From Nemopilema nomurai (taxonomy: Eukaryota > Cnidaria > Scyphozoa > Rhizostomeae > Rhizostomatidae), in assembly GCA_003864495.1 (NCBI GenBank), contig ML133440.1:234665-298664 (forward strand): DNA of 64,000 nucleotides, written 5' to 3'. A program made the translations under genes and the position numbers. Positions 1 to 11,000 of the stretch are shown one piece after another (position 1 is the first letter of the stretch; each line of letters opens with the position of its first letter). Under the pieces are notes generated by a model, which saw only the letters and a list, made by a program, of their open reading frames with translations, had not been told where the DNA came from and ran no database searches.

Positions 1-158
1 TAAAATTATTATATTACATTGTAACAGACCATATTCTTGTCTGTCACCATTTAGTGCCATTAGCTGGTATACAACCTCTAAAATAGCAAGAGGCCTGTTT
101 TATACATGCCAAAAGTCACAAGACAAGTCGACAATGAAGATTATTTTACTTCCTTCAG

Positions 159-551
159 ATACTTGGACTATCAATTTTGCTTTACAAATCTGACTGGACA
201 ACACTTTCAAGTATGGTAAGCTCATAAGAAAATGATCTTCTGCTTTCTTTGTTGCATAAATAAATCTTAAAATTTAAGAGAGAGGAAAGTGCCGTGTCGA
301 AAATGTTGTGTTCAATGATGCTCGCTGCTGCAAGTTCTTTATTTGAAAAACAATTTGGAAATCTTGGAATAAGAACGGAACTACTACAATTTTTAATTTA
401 TAAGCTCCCATTGATTTTTATGAATTATCACTTAGGCAAAAGAGAGGGGTCGTATTTCCTTAGAAAGGAGCCTGTCCGAGATTGCAGAAGATGCTTTGAA
501 ACTCAAAGGTAACTTTATCATTCTCAGAAATATGTTTCCAGCCCTATTTAG

Positions 552-591
<40 letters not shown>

Positions 592-917
592 CTGTACTTA
601 TGATTATAGCCAAAGCCTTACATAGACAGAAAAAGTCCCAGTATAACATTATGAAGAATCCTCCCAGCATTTGCACTTATAAGCCAATATGAAGATTTTT
701 ATGGCATCAATGCTTAACGGCAGCTTTTCATTTCAGACTATCGAGTTAATGATTCAGACGAAAGTGAAAGCTTCTTGCAAGATAGAGAATCAGAGAATTG
801 AAAGCAAAGGATTCGACGAAAACTCCTTCCGAGGCAGACACATTGGTTAAAGTACTAACTGTGTGTTTTTTCTTTTCGTTAGTTCTAGCTTCGTTATTAA
901 CGAAAATATATCTTTGA
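159..917 (+). pseudogene. MATE/SLC47-type transporter copy A, 3' end only
   Basis: This is the last part of the first MATE copy; the rest lies before the window. Exons by comparison with the other copies: e13 159-210 (end of the penultimate membrane helix, ending in the Ser-Asp-Trp motif typical of this family), e14 464-508 (helical Glu-Asp-Ala-Leu-Lys stretch) and e15 737-917 (acidic linker, C-terminal membrane helix, stop). A one-base deletion near 798 turns the e15 frame into an early TGA at 799-801, so the C-terminal helix would be lost. No other defect is visible in these exons. The lesion could be a real mutation or a sequencing error. Introns and downstream flank are closest to copy E, including an expanded TA run in intron 14. 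Confidence 0.7.
555..589. repeat. (TA)n microsatellite in intron 14 of copy A
   Basis: An uninterrupted AT/TA dinucleotide run of about 35 bases. The same intron has a similar long run in copy E, a shorter one followed by about 30 bases of unique sequence in B and D, and none in C or F. The unique piece after the run is missing in A and E, which ties those two copies together. Confidence 0.9.
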
Positions 918-1453
918 TTAGGAGCTAGTTAGCTTTCTCATGAAACATGTCTTCATTCATGATCTCTGAAATGATCTTTAATACAAATGGTCCTCTACTT
1001 TTTTTGCATGGCCTAAGTCAAAATTATAACTGCAAACCCAGATAAATGAGACGAATTTGTTTTGTAAAGTCCTAATCTTCTCTTTCTGAAGATAGCTTGA
1101 AATAATAACGCAACTAGTTCTAGTTTTCAATGGATTGTACATTAGCTAAGTAACTTGCTTTTGGACCAACATAAAAAGTGAACTGGCCGCTTTTGCCCCG
1201 AGTACCCAACTTCCCCGTCCTTTAACTTTCCGAGCTTTGGTGTAAGGATTCGCTTACGACAACAGTGTTCGCGAAACAAACTTGCTTTTGGTGCCTCAAG
1301 GAGTTTGCTCCGATTGCGTTGCATCCATTTTATCGTCGAGTGGAGTCAAAGCTGTAAGTTAGCTGAAACTGGCACTCGGGAAAACTTATGGCAATGGGCG
1401 TGTAGGGGTTTTATCCTTTTTTGGTTGCTGTTGTCAAGAGCGAATTGGATTAG

Positions 1454-1497
1454 CCAATGTGATTACATCTCTAGTCAGAATATAATGCGCATGCACA
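1454..1497 (+). promoter_or_regulatory. Promoter-like cluster: CCAAT box and NRF1-like palindrome (A-B spacer)
   Basis: CCAAT lies at 1454-1458 and TGCGCATGCACA at 1486-1497, one mismatch from the NRF1 consensus. The surrounding 400 bases have clearly more CpG than the rest of the spacer. A good splice donor (GTAAGT) follows at about 1354. This could be a promoter or 5' untranslated exon for copy B, about 6.5 kb upstream of its e1, but no start codon could be linked in frame. This is motif-based inference only. Confidence 0.3.
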
Positions 1498-2718
1498 ACG
1501 GCCTCGATGCGGAGGGGATGAAGAATTGAGAGGTATTTATCTGAAACCGCTAATTTGGTGGTATTGAATCATTTTCCACAATTGTCTTTTAGTGACTTGA
1601 AGGTCCAGCTTTAGCCTTTGCTAATTTCCACGATGTGATATTTACCACTATTCCGGCTGCTAGACTCAACACGCAATTTCGATCCATTTCCACCTCATCG
1701 AATTGGAGAAAGACACATGAATCTCGCAAACAGATGGGAAATATTGCTTTTCATTTCAAATTTGTTTCAAGAATCCCGCGAAAGTTTTTTAGGCATAAAT
1801 CTTTCACATCACTGTTGCGTTAGGGGTGCAATTAGTGGTTGATTATATCATTCGGATGGGTGAGTACAATGCCATTATTTTTGTTGTCTGCCAAAGACCA
1901 TGCGAATTACGGATTGGAGCGACATCAGGTCCATACAGCGATGGTCAGAACTGGACAAGGTATGTTTCGATACTTTACATGCAACCGGGCATGTTCCTAG
2001 ATGTGCTCTTCGAATAACTTTGTGTGACGGGCAAATTCAAACAGCTTAAATAAAGGCCACAACTTACTCTTTAATGCATGCAAAAGATCACAGTTACTGA
2101 ATGTCTCCACATTCGCTAGAGTATCTTTCGCTTACCACCAACTCAAGAAATAAATTGGCCTCACGCGAATGGTATGTGCCAACATAAAATAGAAAAGCAA
2201 ATACACGTGTGTTTGCTAACTTATATGATCGAGATTCAAAATACTGTTTTATGGCAATGTAGACAAGCAGGAAAACAAGTTTAGTTTATGTCTTAAAGCT
2301 TAGTCTGCAATTACTGTTAATTGCAAATACACATGATTGGCACACCGAAATGAAGAAATGATGCCTCCAAAGCTTTTTCTGCCCAGCATCACGAACTAAA
2401 GTATTGGTTTTTCTCCGTGCGCAGGATATGCCTTTCAAGACCTCTCCTCACTATCAATTTCTTTAATGGGTAGACCTCGGTAATAAACTTTTTGGTGTAA
2501 AATGTACTTTAACTTTCGCTGTTTCTGTTAAATGAGTAGCTTGATTGGCCAAGAAAAGAAAAGTCATCATCTACCTGTAGTAAAATGCCTGCCAAATGTC
2601 CTTGGAACACCTCAGTATTTTCTCTGGTTTTTGCATTTTTCATTTCCTTGACACGCCATAAGCTGTTAATCCCCTCCTCCCCCCTAAAACAATGTTGGTA
2701 ACAAAGTATAGCATCCAG

Positions 2719-3072
2719 TCAATCTAGGGAAAAGTTTGGTGTAAAAGCAGCAACACAACATTGTTCGAAAGGGGGAGGAGTGAGTGAACGCGAGTCAAAG
2801 AATTGTCGCAAATGTGACAACAATTTTTGCAGGCATTGTACCTTGCTCAAAAAGCAACGCTCTATGTACCGCATGCCATTGTTTGCACAAACACCAACCG
2901 TCCATGCATTGGTCGCGTAAGCTTTTGTTCCCCATAGCCAACTAGCGTAAAGATTAATAAATATTTGTGAAGACACCATTGTCTGTTCATAGAAAATCGT
3001 CAGAAGCTGGTCACTGGTCACTTTGTTGGCAAGCGCTAAAGAATCTTTTATCCAAAGGAATTTGTCAATCAA
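2719..3072 (-). other. Unrecognised minus-strand ORF shared by sub-blocks a and b
   Basis: A 117-codon open frame whose middle part (about 45 residues, with a Trp-Leu-Trp-Gly core) is also read from the related stretch of sub-block b at about 6280-6430 with roughly two thirds of residues unchanged. It recurs in spacers B-C, D-E and E-F. I do not recognise the family. It lacks a clear end or splice context and may simply be a decayed mobile-element ORF. Confidence 0.2.
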
Positions 3073-5406
3073 TTATTGCGTGTGAGTCAAATTATTGCGT
3101 GTGCGTCAACCAGCGCATTGGTCACACAAAAGTTGCTCCCCACTTTTGTCTAAATATAATTTAAAAATTCAGCAAACACTGAGCTATGCAAAGAAAAAAT
3201 ATTGGTCAATTCTATACCACACAAATGAAAATTAAAAGATTTCTTCAAAAGATCCCTTCGTGATACCCCCTCGCGCGCAACCCCCTATATTCAGATAAAT
3301 CAGAGTACAATCTCTGAGCTGATTAACATTGTCAGATCTTCTATAACGATTTAATGATCAAAATTATGATAGCTTTCTGATAAACTGCATGCATGTGAGA
3401 ATGGGACCCTAAATCGGCCAACCCCCTAACCTTCTATATTTGAGAATGCTTCTATTACCATTCCTCATTGAGTACCTTCACTTGGCATTCCACCTGAAAT
3501 TTGAAATGCATTTATGCAATCATCTCATGCCTTCCTATCTGTCTAACCATACAGTTAGGGGGCGTATACACTCCTAATTTGCAGAGCAATTATTATTTTC
3601 TACTGAATTTTGCGCGATCGGTATTGGCGATAGGCTCCTCCCCTGCTACAACACAAGGAGCACAAACATTAACTCAATTCTTTTCTATACTGCACAATGT
3701 TCCCTGGACTTCAATAGGATCAGATCTTCCGGCTTTGAAAAACTGCACTCGCTCTTAAAAAACTTGTTTGTGATCCCGTGTATCCTCTCCGCTATGTAAA
3801 CAGTTTCTACCGTAGCTCTATGAGCGAGCCTCATTTAAATGCCTCAGTTTTAATGTACATTCGTAGAGACATAAAGTTAGATTTTGAGAAAATAATCGAT
3901 ATTTATGAATCAAGACATTCCAGGAGAATGCTCTTTATCAACCCCTTTGAGGCGATGAAATGAATATTATACTGAGACTTTCATTGTTATACTCGTGGCT
4001 TCCTTGTTAAATGCATGCTCGTGTTTATATTTGTGTTTTGTTGAAAAATCTTTAGATAAACAGTAGATGATACAAACTTTCCTCGAGTTTCTTCACCCGA
4101 TTGTAGACAGTCTGTCGCTACCAGATGCGCTGGGGATGTGGCTTGGCTTGCTAATTCAAGTTATAAACTTAAAATGGAGTGGCATCTGAGCCAACTTGGT
4201 TGACTCTCATTTTGTTCTTACGCTCAAAAAGTCTCCTAGAGACAAATTTAAGGATTCTAAACCAATTAAAGACCTCATGAATGGCGAAATCGCAAGAGGT
4301 TACGGAAGCTTTGCCCCCTGACCCCTTGACCTCTACCACCGGCCTTTGACCCTTGGGGCTTGCAGATCCCAGAGCCCCAGTTGTATTAAAGTATTCGGCA
4401 CGCAATATACACTTTACGCAATTTTAAAAAGAAGTCATCCCTTACGTCCCCCCTTTCTAACAATGCTGGATCCGGCACTGGAGGTTGTGATTTTCTTACA
4501 TACAAGCTGGCTATATCTTGATATGTTACTTTACTACGGCAAAAGGGAGTGCCATATTAATGATGACACTTTTGCAAAACTAATTTCGCCACTTTTTGAT
4601 GCATTGGAATTCATTACTGAATTTGTTCACTCCCTTCTATTCCACAAGACTGCGGAAACTTAGTTTTTGCAGGCTGAAAAAAGTTTTGCAACCGACGCTC
4701 CTTGTGGTATGCAAACGACGGAATATGACGAAAAGCTGATAAAATTAATAGCCAGCTGTTGATTCAGAGGCATGGAGGATTGTAAGAAGCGCACATGATT
4801 GTTCTTTGCATCATGTAAATAACAGTCTACATGAAAAATAACAGTTTGCTTTATCATACAAAGAATAGATTTTGCGAGTAAATATAGATAGAATCCAAGA
4901 ATCCTAGATTGAAAGAAGACCTAGCATAAATCTTTCTTTTACTATACCCAGAGAGTGTGACATCCCTGTTGTGTTGGAGAACCCATTGATGGTTGAATAT
5001 TTCATTCGGATGAGTGAATCCTTTGTGAGTTCAATACCATTATTTTGTCACTAAAGGCCAGAGAATATGTGAGCTACGGATTGAAGAGTCGCCAGGTACA
5101 TACAGCGATGGTCAGAACTGGACAAGGTATGTTTCGATACATTACATGCAACCGGGCATGTTCCTAGATGCACTTTTCGAATAAATTTGTGGGAGGCGCA
5201 AATTCAAACAGCTGTCACATTAAATAAAGGATATTCCTTGCGAAGGATATTCCTTTCAAGACCTCTCTTCGCTATCAATCTTGTTAATGGGCAAACTCCG
5301 GTAAGAAAATGTTTGGGTGTAAAATGTACGTTAACTTCCGCTGTTTCTGTTTATAAGAAGCTTGATTGGCCAAGACCAGGAAAGTCATCATCTATCTGTA
5401 GTCTAC

Positions 5407-6222
5407 TTCTTCTTCAAGTGCCTTGTCCTTTAAGGACGTTGACGATCGTAGACCTCCAGTTCAAACTATCTTTAGTTGTCATCAGCAAAACCTGGCTCTC
5501 TACCTTCATCCATTTACTTAAGCTGGTAATGTAAGTAAGTCTTTGCCTTCCCCTGGCCCTTTCCCTTCGATCTCCCTAGTCACACTAAGATGCACTAACA
5601 CTTCCTTGCGCATAACATGCCCCAAAAATTCGAGTTGCCTCTTCCGGATCGCCCTCAGAAGGGTGCGCTTAGTCCCTGCCCTCTCGAGAACCTGATCATG
5701 CGTTTTCTTCTCTATCCAAGATATTCTTAACATTCTCCTATAGAACCACATCTTTTCTCCATTGCTTGGGATATCGTCCACCACTCGCTACCATATTTGA
5801 GGATGGATAACACATAGCAGTTCAGCACCCTAATCCTGAGTGACATGGATATCTTGTTATTTTTAAAAATACTTCCTATTCTTTCAAATGCCTCTTTTGC
5901 CATCCCAATTGGCTTTCTGATTTCAGGTTCACAAATACCATCCGATGTTATCGTACTACCAAGATAGTTAAATTTATCTACTTGCTTTGCAGGTCTGTTA
6001 TCAATGACTAAATTACATTGTTTTGGTGTGTGGTCTTTGCTAATAACTATACATTCAGTCTTTTTGCAGTTTATTGACAAACCATACCCTTTACTAGTAT
6101 CTACAACTTTATCTAATATTTCTTGAAGCTTTTCTTGTGATCCCGCAATAAATGCTGTGTCATCCGCATATTTTAAGTTGTTAGCATTTTTCCCCCCAAC
6201 AGCTACCCCTTGAAATGGTGCT
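5407..6222 (-). mobile_element. 5'-truncated non-LTR retrotransposon (RT fragment), spacer A-B
   Basis: Reading right to left, the element enters at reverse transcriptase motif C (Tyr-Ala-Asp-Asp), followed by the Phe-Asn-Tyr-Leu-Gly-Ser motif, the thumb, and the typical C-terminal Trp-Phe-Tyr-Arg-Arg-Met-Leu and Leu-Gly-His-Val-Met-Arg motifs. All upstream RT motifs and the endonuclease are absent, so it is a classic 5' truncation. The 3' end is a short GAA-repeat tail (TTC repeats at 5407-5415 on the + strand), as in RTE-like elements. A one-base frameshift lies at about 5750-5760, in an A run, and recurs in every copy, so the element was already dead before the spacer multiplied. The class (RTE-like) is a judgement from the motifs. 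Confidence 0.85.
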
Positions 6223-8034
6223 TTTTCTGAGAATAAGACAAAGAAAGAATCCTAGGAAGAATGAGATCCTTGAACCTAGCATTCTTGGTACAACCATCAA
6301 CCACCCACGAAATGGTCGTGTAAGCTTTTTCTCCCCATAGCCAAGTAGCGTAAAGATCAATAAATCTTTTTTTAGACACCATTGTCTGTTCATAAATAAA
6401 CGTCAGAAGCTGGTCACTGGTTACTTTGTCCTACAACTCGAAAACAAGGCAGTAGTTTGTGATTCATGAAAATGATTTGCGTAACAGTGGCGTACCCTGA
6501 GCGTAAGAAGAGGATTTTTACCAGATGGTTAACCATTTTGAGAATAGCGCCTCGCATTCCCATCATGGCCAAACAGAACATCGAACATAAAATTTTTTAA
6601 TAAATATCACATGTTTTACTATAGCCATATCGATACGTTTGTTACCAAGGGTGAAACAAAATGTTGCAAAGCCCTAAAGATCTTCTATCCAAAGGAATTT
6701 GTCAATCAATTATTGCGTGTGAGTCAACCAGCGCATTGGTCACTCAAAAGTTGCTCCCCCCCATTTTTATCCAATTATAATTTTAAAATTCGGCAAACCC
6801 GTGAGAATTAGGTATTGGTAAATTCTATACCACACAAATTGAAAGTAAAAGATTTATTTAAATCAATAAGAGTACAATCTCTGAGCTGATTAACATTGTC
6901 AGATCTTCTATAACGATTTAATGGTCCAAATTATGATAGTATTCTGATAAACTGCATGCATGTGGAAATGGTACCCTAAAATGGCCAACCCCCTTACCTT
7001 CTATATTTGAGAATGTTTCAATAAACATTCCTCATTGAGTACCTTCGCCTGGCACCCCACCTGAAATTTGAAATGCATTTATGCAATCATCTCATGCCCT
7101 TCTACCTGTATAAGCAAACAGTCAATGTCTTCTTCTACTTGTTTGAATCCATACTTTGAGGACTCCTGCTGGGATACAATTCAGCTAGGGCATGCGGATC
7201 GGCAACTCAGTAATTGGTCATGCGACTTTGCTTCCTTTTCTATGCTCTATGTTGTAAATGAAAATATGGAGCAATCACTCAACAGCATGATAGATTATTC
7301 ACTGATACAACCATCCACTTTATATTCCTGTAAGCGAGGAGGTTATGATTTTCCTTCAATACATGTTGGCCATAACTTGGTATTCGGCACGCAATATACA
7401 CTTTACGCAATTTTTAAAAGAAGTCATCCTTACGTCCCCCCTTTCTAACAATGCTGGATCCGGCACTGGAGGTTGTGATTTTCTTACATACAAGCTGGCT
7501 ATATCTTGATATGTTACTTCACTACGGCAAAAGGGAGTGCCATATTAATGATGACGCTTTTTCAATTCTAATTTCTTAATGCATTGGAATTCATTACTGA
7601 ATTTGTTCACTCCATTCTATTCTAAGAGACTGCGGAAACTTAGTTCTTTCAGGCTGAAAAACGTTTTTTAACCGACGCTCCTTGTGGTATGCAAACGACG
7701 GAAGATGACAAAAACGCAGAATAAAATGAATAGTCAGCTGTTAATTCAGAGGCACTGGAGGGTTGGAAGAAGCGCACATGATTGTTCTTTGCATCATGTA
7801 AATAACAGTCTACATGGAAAATAACAGTTTGCGTCTTCATACAATGAATAGATTTTGCGAGTAAATATAGATAGAATCCAAGAATCCTAGATTGAAAGAA
7901 ACCTAGCATGCCCAATATGGCAAAGTCTTTCGTCAGTATAGATTGGGTGCAATTTTAGTTCTTTAAAAGGTACTGCCCTTAAGCGGAGTTATACTTAATA
8001 CTAAAGAACATTCTATGCAGAAATTCATTTTCAG

Positions 8035-11000
8035 GAAGAGGATTGCAGAAAAACCTTCTGACAACCTCTGGCAAACAAGTTAAAGGCAGTACGCTTTTCG
8101 CTGACATCAGAAATGAGTCAAAAGAATTGATCAAACTGGCTTTTGGAACTGGTCTCAACTCGTTCTTTGCATTCTTCATACCAGTATCCACTGTGCTTAT
8201 TGTTGGACACAAAGGAAAGGTCTACCTTGCAGCCATTGGACTAGGCATTTCTGTGTGCAATTTGACAGGAAATTATTTGGTAACTGGAATGACATCTGTA
8301 CCGAAACCCTGTGCTCGCAAGCATATGGTGCGAAGAACTTTGAGAGATTTGGAATCGTAATACAGAGATCGGTCGTCATAACATTCGTATGCATTCTTCC
8401 AACATGTGCTCTTTGGATCAACATCGAAAAAATCTTCTTGCTATTAGGACAAGAAAGACAGTTTCACAGTAGGCCCTTCAATGTTTTCTTTGTTTTCTTA
8501 GCATTTTCAGAAAAATAATTTGCAAAGCTATCACATACAGTTTTAAACGCTTATAAAATAGTAAACCATTCAGCAAAATATTCAATTTAAGCATTAATCT
8601 TTATATTGGAAGCTTTAAGAGTCGCATGTTTCTGATTGCCTTTATTTCTATTATAGTCTCTCTATCATTGATTTAAATTGTAATGTCGCTCGGTATTTAC
8701 AAAACTCTTCCTCTCTTGATTTCCTTTTGCAGACTTGCAGGTAGTTTCGCAATTTGCTACATCCCCGGCTTGATGGTAAGACATTTGTCATTAACGTCCA
8801 CTAAATACTGTCACTGTCAGTGCAGCTACCTTACTCAAAATTGGTAAAATCAAATGATGAGCACTTCTTTCTACTCTTCTATGATAAGCACGGATCTCTT
8901 CAACGATACAACACCTTTAGACTCAAATTTCGACAATAGTCCATATAATTGTATAACTTTTTGTAGTTTTGCTGAAGATAGTCCTCTGTTTCAAGAAGAT
9001 TTTTCTTGTATAATGCATTGTTAACCTACAGGTATCGATATATTCAAACACCCTCATGTTTGATCAATTCAATCTATATTGTTCAAAAACGAAGGCTTGA
9101 GCCTAACATCATCTTCCCCTTTGCAGTTATTCATACTTTTCAGTGTGCTTACAAGGTTTCTGGCCTGTCAGGCAAGTATCTATAGGCTTCTTTGTCTCAA
9201 TGCAATAGATAACTATAGATGACTCAGTGCTTTTCACTTTAATGTGTCCTGGCTTGGTAAATACTTTGTAAACTTCCAATATTTTCCATTCCTGGAGGAC
9301 AGGAATAAATAGTTACGAAACATGTAATGCTTCCATTTAGTTTATTGTCAATGACCAATTCTAAGTCAGACATATTTAGTTGAATACTCTTCTCCACTAA
9401 AATGATGCTAGCCTTGTGTGTCGATAAATCAAACCTTTCACTGCTTCACTTTTCCACAGGCTATTACTTACCCAATTACATTGGGCTCAGTTCTTGCATT
9501 TGTGGTTAATGGGGTTTTCTGCTACCTCTTTATCTACGTCTGCAATTTTGGAATCAGGTACCATTCCATTAGCACTTATCTACTGAATTCGGGGCAATGT
9601 TTTTGCAGCCATTTTTGATTGCATTGATACATATTTAACCAAATTCTCACCATTTAGAATAACTCACCACAATTGATATCCTTTTGCCACGAATATTCCA
9701 AAAAAATAATCTTGAGTTTAACAGCATTCAGGTTTATCTCAGCGTAGAGAAAAAGACTTATAAAGTAATGCAGCAAAGGAAAGTTTTGAATTGACCCTTC
9801 TGATCAAACTCTACTTTACATCATGTTTGACTTTCTTTTCTTGCAGGGGCGCAGCATTTGCTCTGAACTTGTCATACTTTGCGTTTTGCTTCTTTGTTCT
9901 CTTCGTCATCCACCAGAACAAGCTACACCATCAAACTTGGCATGGTTTGTTACTCTTTGCTCCTGGTTCATATTCCTTTGCCATTTCATCGTAATCAAAG
10001 TCGTCGTTTCTATTAAAACCGGACATTTACCTTCCTTTAAGGATGATAAAAGCCCGTTGTGACTCATTTTCTGAAATCTTTTAGGTTGGTCTAGACAATG
10101 CCTTTTTGAGTGGAAAGAGTATATATTTCTTGGGGTTCCTGCAATTTGCATGATGATAATGGAATGGGTTCTCATTCAGCTTGGCATATTCTTGTTAGGT
10201 AATTGTTCGTTTACTGTTATGTCGATCTTTGAAATACTATCAGTACTTTGAATATTTCCATCTAAATAGAATAAAAAACTTGGCCTAGGATCAAAATGTG
10301 AATTTTCAAGAACTCCTAGAACACAAAAACGGTAAATCTGTTAAACGATTTATCGAACAAGAAATTTTACATAAACAAATATCTTATCACTTCATAGATC
10401 CAATCCCTCCTTTCAATTTGATTACCAAGCAAGTTCATATATTTCCTAAGATTTTAGCATACCATCAACACTAACAAAAGATTAAAGATGGGCTGCTAAC
10501 GATATTTGATCTTTTAGGAAAAGTTGGAAGAACAGAACAAGCTACTATCATTATATCGAGTAATTTGAATGGGATGTTTTATTTCGTAAGTTCAGAGAAA
10601 TTATAGTCTTATTTGTTCAAATTTGTTGAGACATGCTTGTTGTTCAGCAACAAACGTATCGTGGAACACGCTGCTCATTGTAATACAACCGCAACAACAT
10701 GTCTCGATTTCATCGTGTTTTTCTTGTCTCTTTACAATTTTACGTAAGCTGCCAAATAGATTGTCTATCAGCCATGTTACCAAGATGCTTTTGCATCTAT
10801 CCTTTAGAAAACAAATGCTTCATGATACATTTATGCTTCTAAACAAATGATCGTTCTTAAAGCTAAGTTAATAAGATTCAATTAATCCTGACAAAACTCT
10901 TGAGGTATCGTTTGGCGTGTCAATTGGCACTGCTGTCAGAGTTGGCACTTTTCTTGGAGCAGGACGCCCTGAAATAGCAAAAGTGGCAATGAAGGCTAGC

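Larger units (their letters stand above)
918..8034. other. Long intergenic spacer A-B (two diverged sub-blocks)
   Basis: There is no host gene I can support here. The layout is: 3' flank of copy A (918-1090); a GC-richer promoter-like block (about 1090-1770); sub-block a (about 1771-4900); and sub-block b (about 4901-8034). Sub-blocks a and b are related along most of their length, for example 1900-2030 with 5070-5200, 3480-3545 with 7050-7110, and 4390-4860 with 7380-7860. Sub-block b carries the antisense retrotransposon fragment; sub-block a has about 580 extra bases (3550-4390). Relative to spacers B-C and D-E, 441 bases are missing at about 1028. The spacer is nearly identical to spacer E-F. 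Confidence 0.8.

Noticed and set aside
64..215. A longer exon 13 (152 bases, open in B, C and D)
   Set aside because: Copies A and F would have stops in it and E a frameshift. The shorter exon starting at 159 after a strong CTTCCTTCAG acceptor aligns without gaps to the helix and Asp-Trp motif of MATE proteins.
294..512. 72-codon + frame repeated in A, D and E
   Set aside because: It covers an intron and exon 14 in another frame and is broken in B, C and F; the exon 14 frame explains the conservation.
6181..6393. Upstream extension of the retrotransposon ORF (Met start at 6393)
   Set aside because: Sequence left of motif C on the minus strand matches the host sub-block a at 2880-3000, so it is spacer, not element.
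7979..8212. Minus-strand frame opposite exon 1 (also in E and F)
   Set aside because: It is a shadow of the conserved MATE exon 1 on the other strand.
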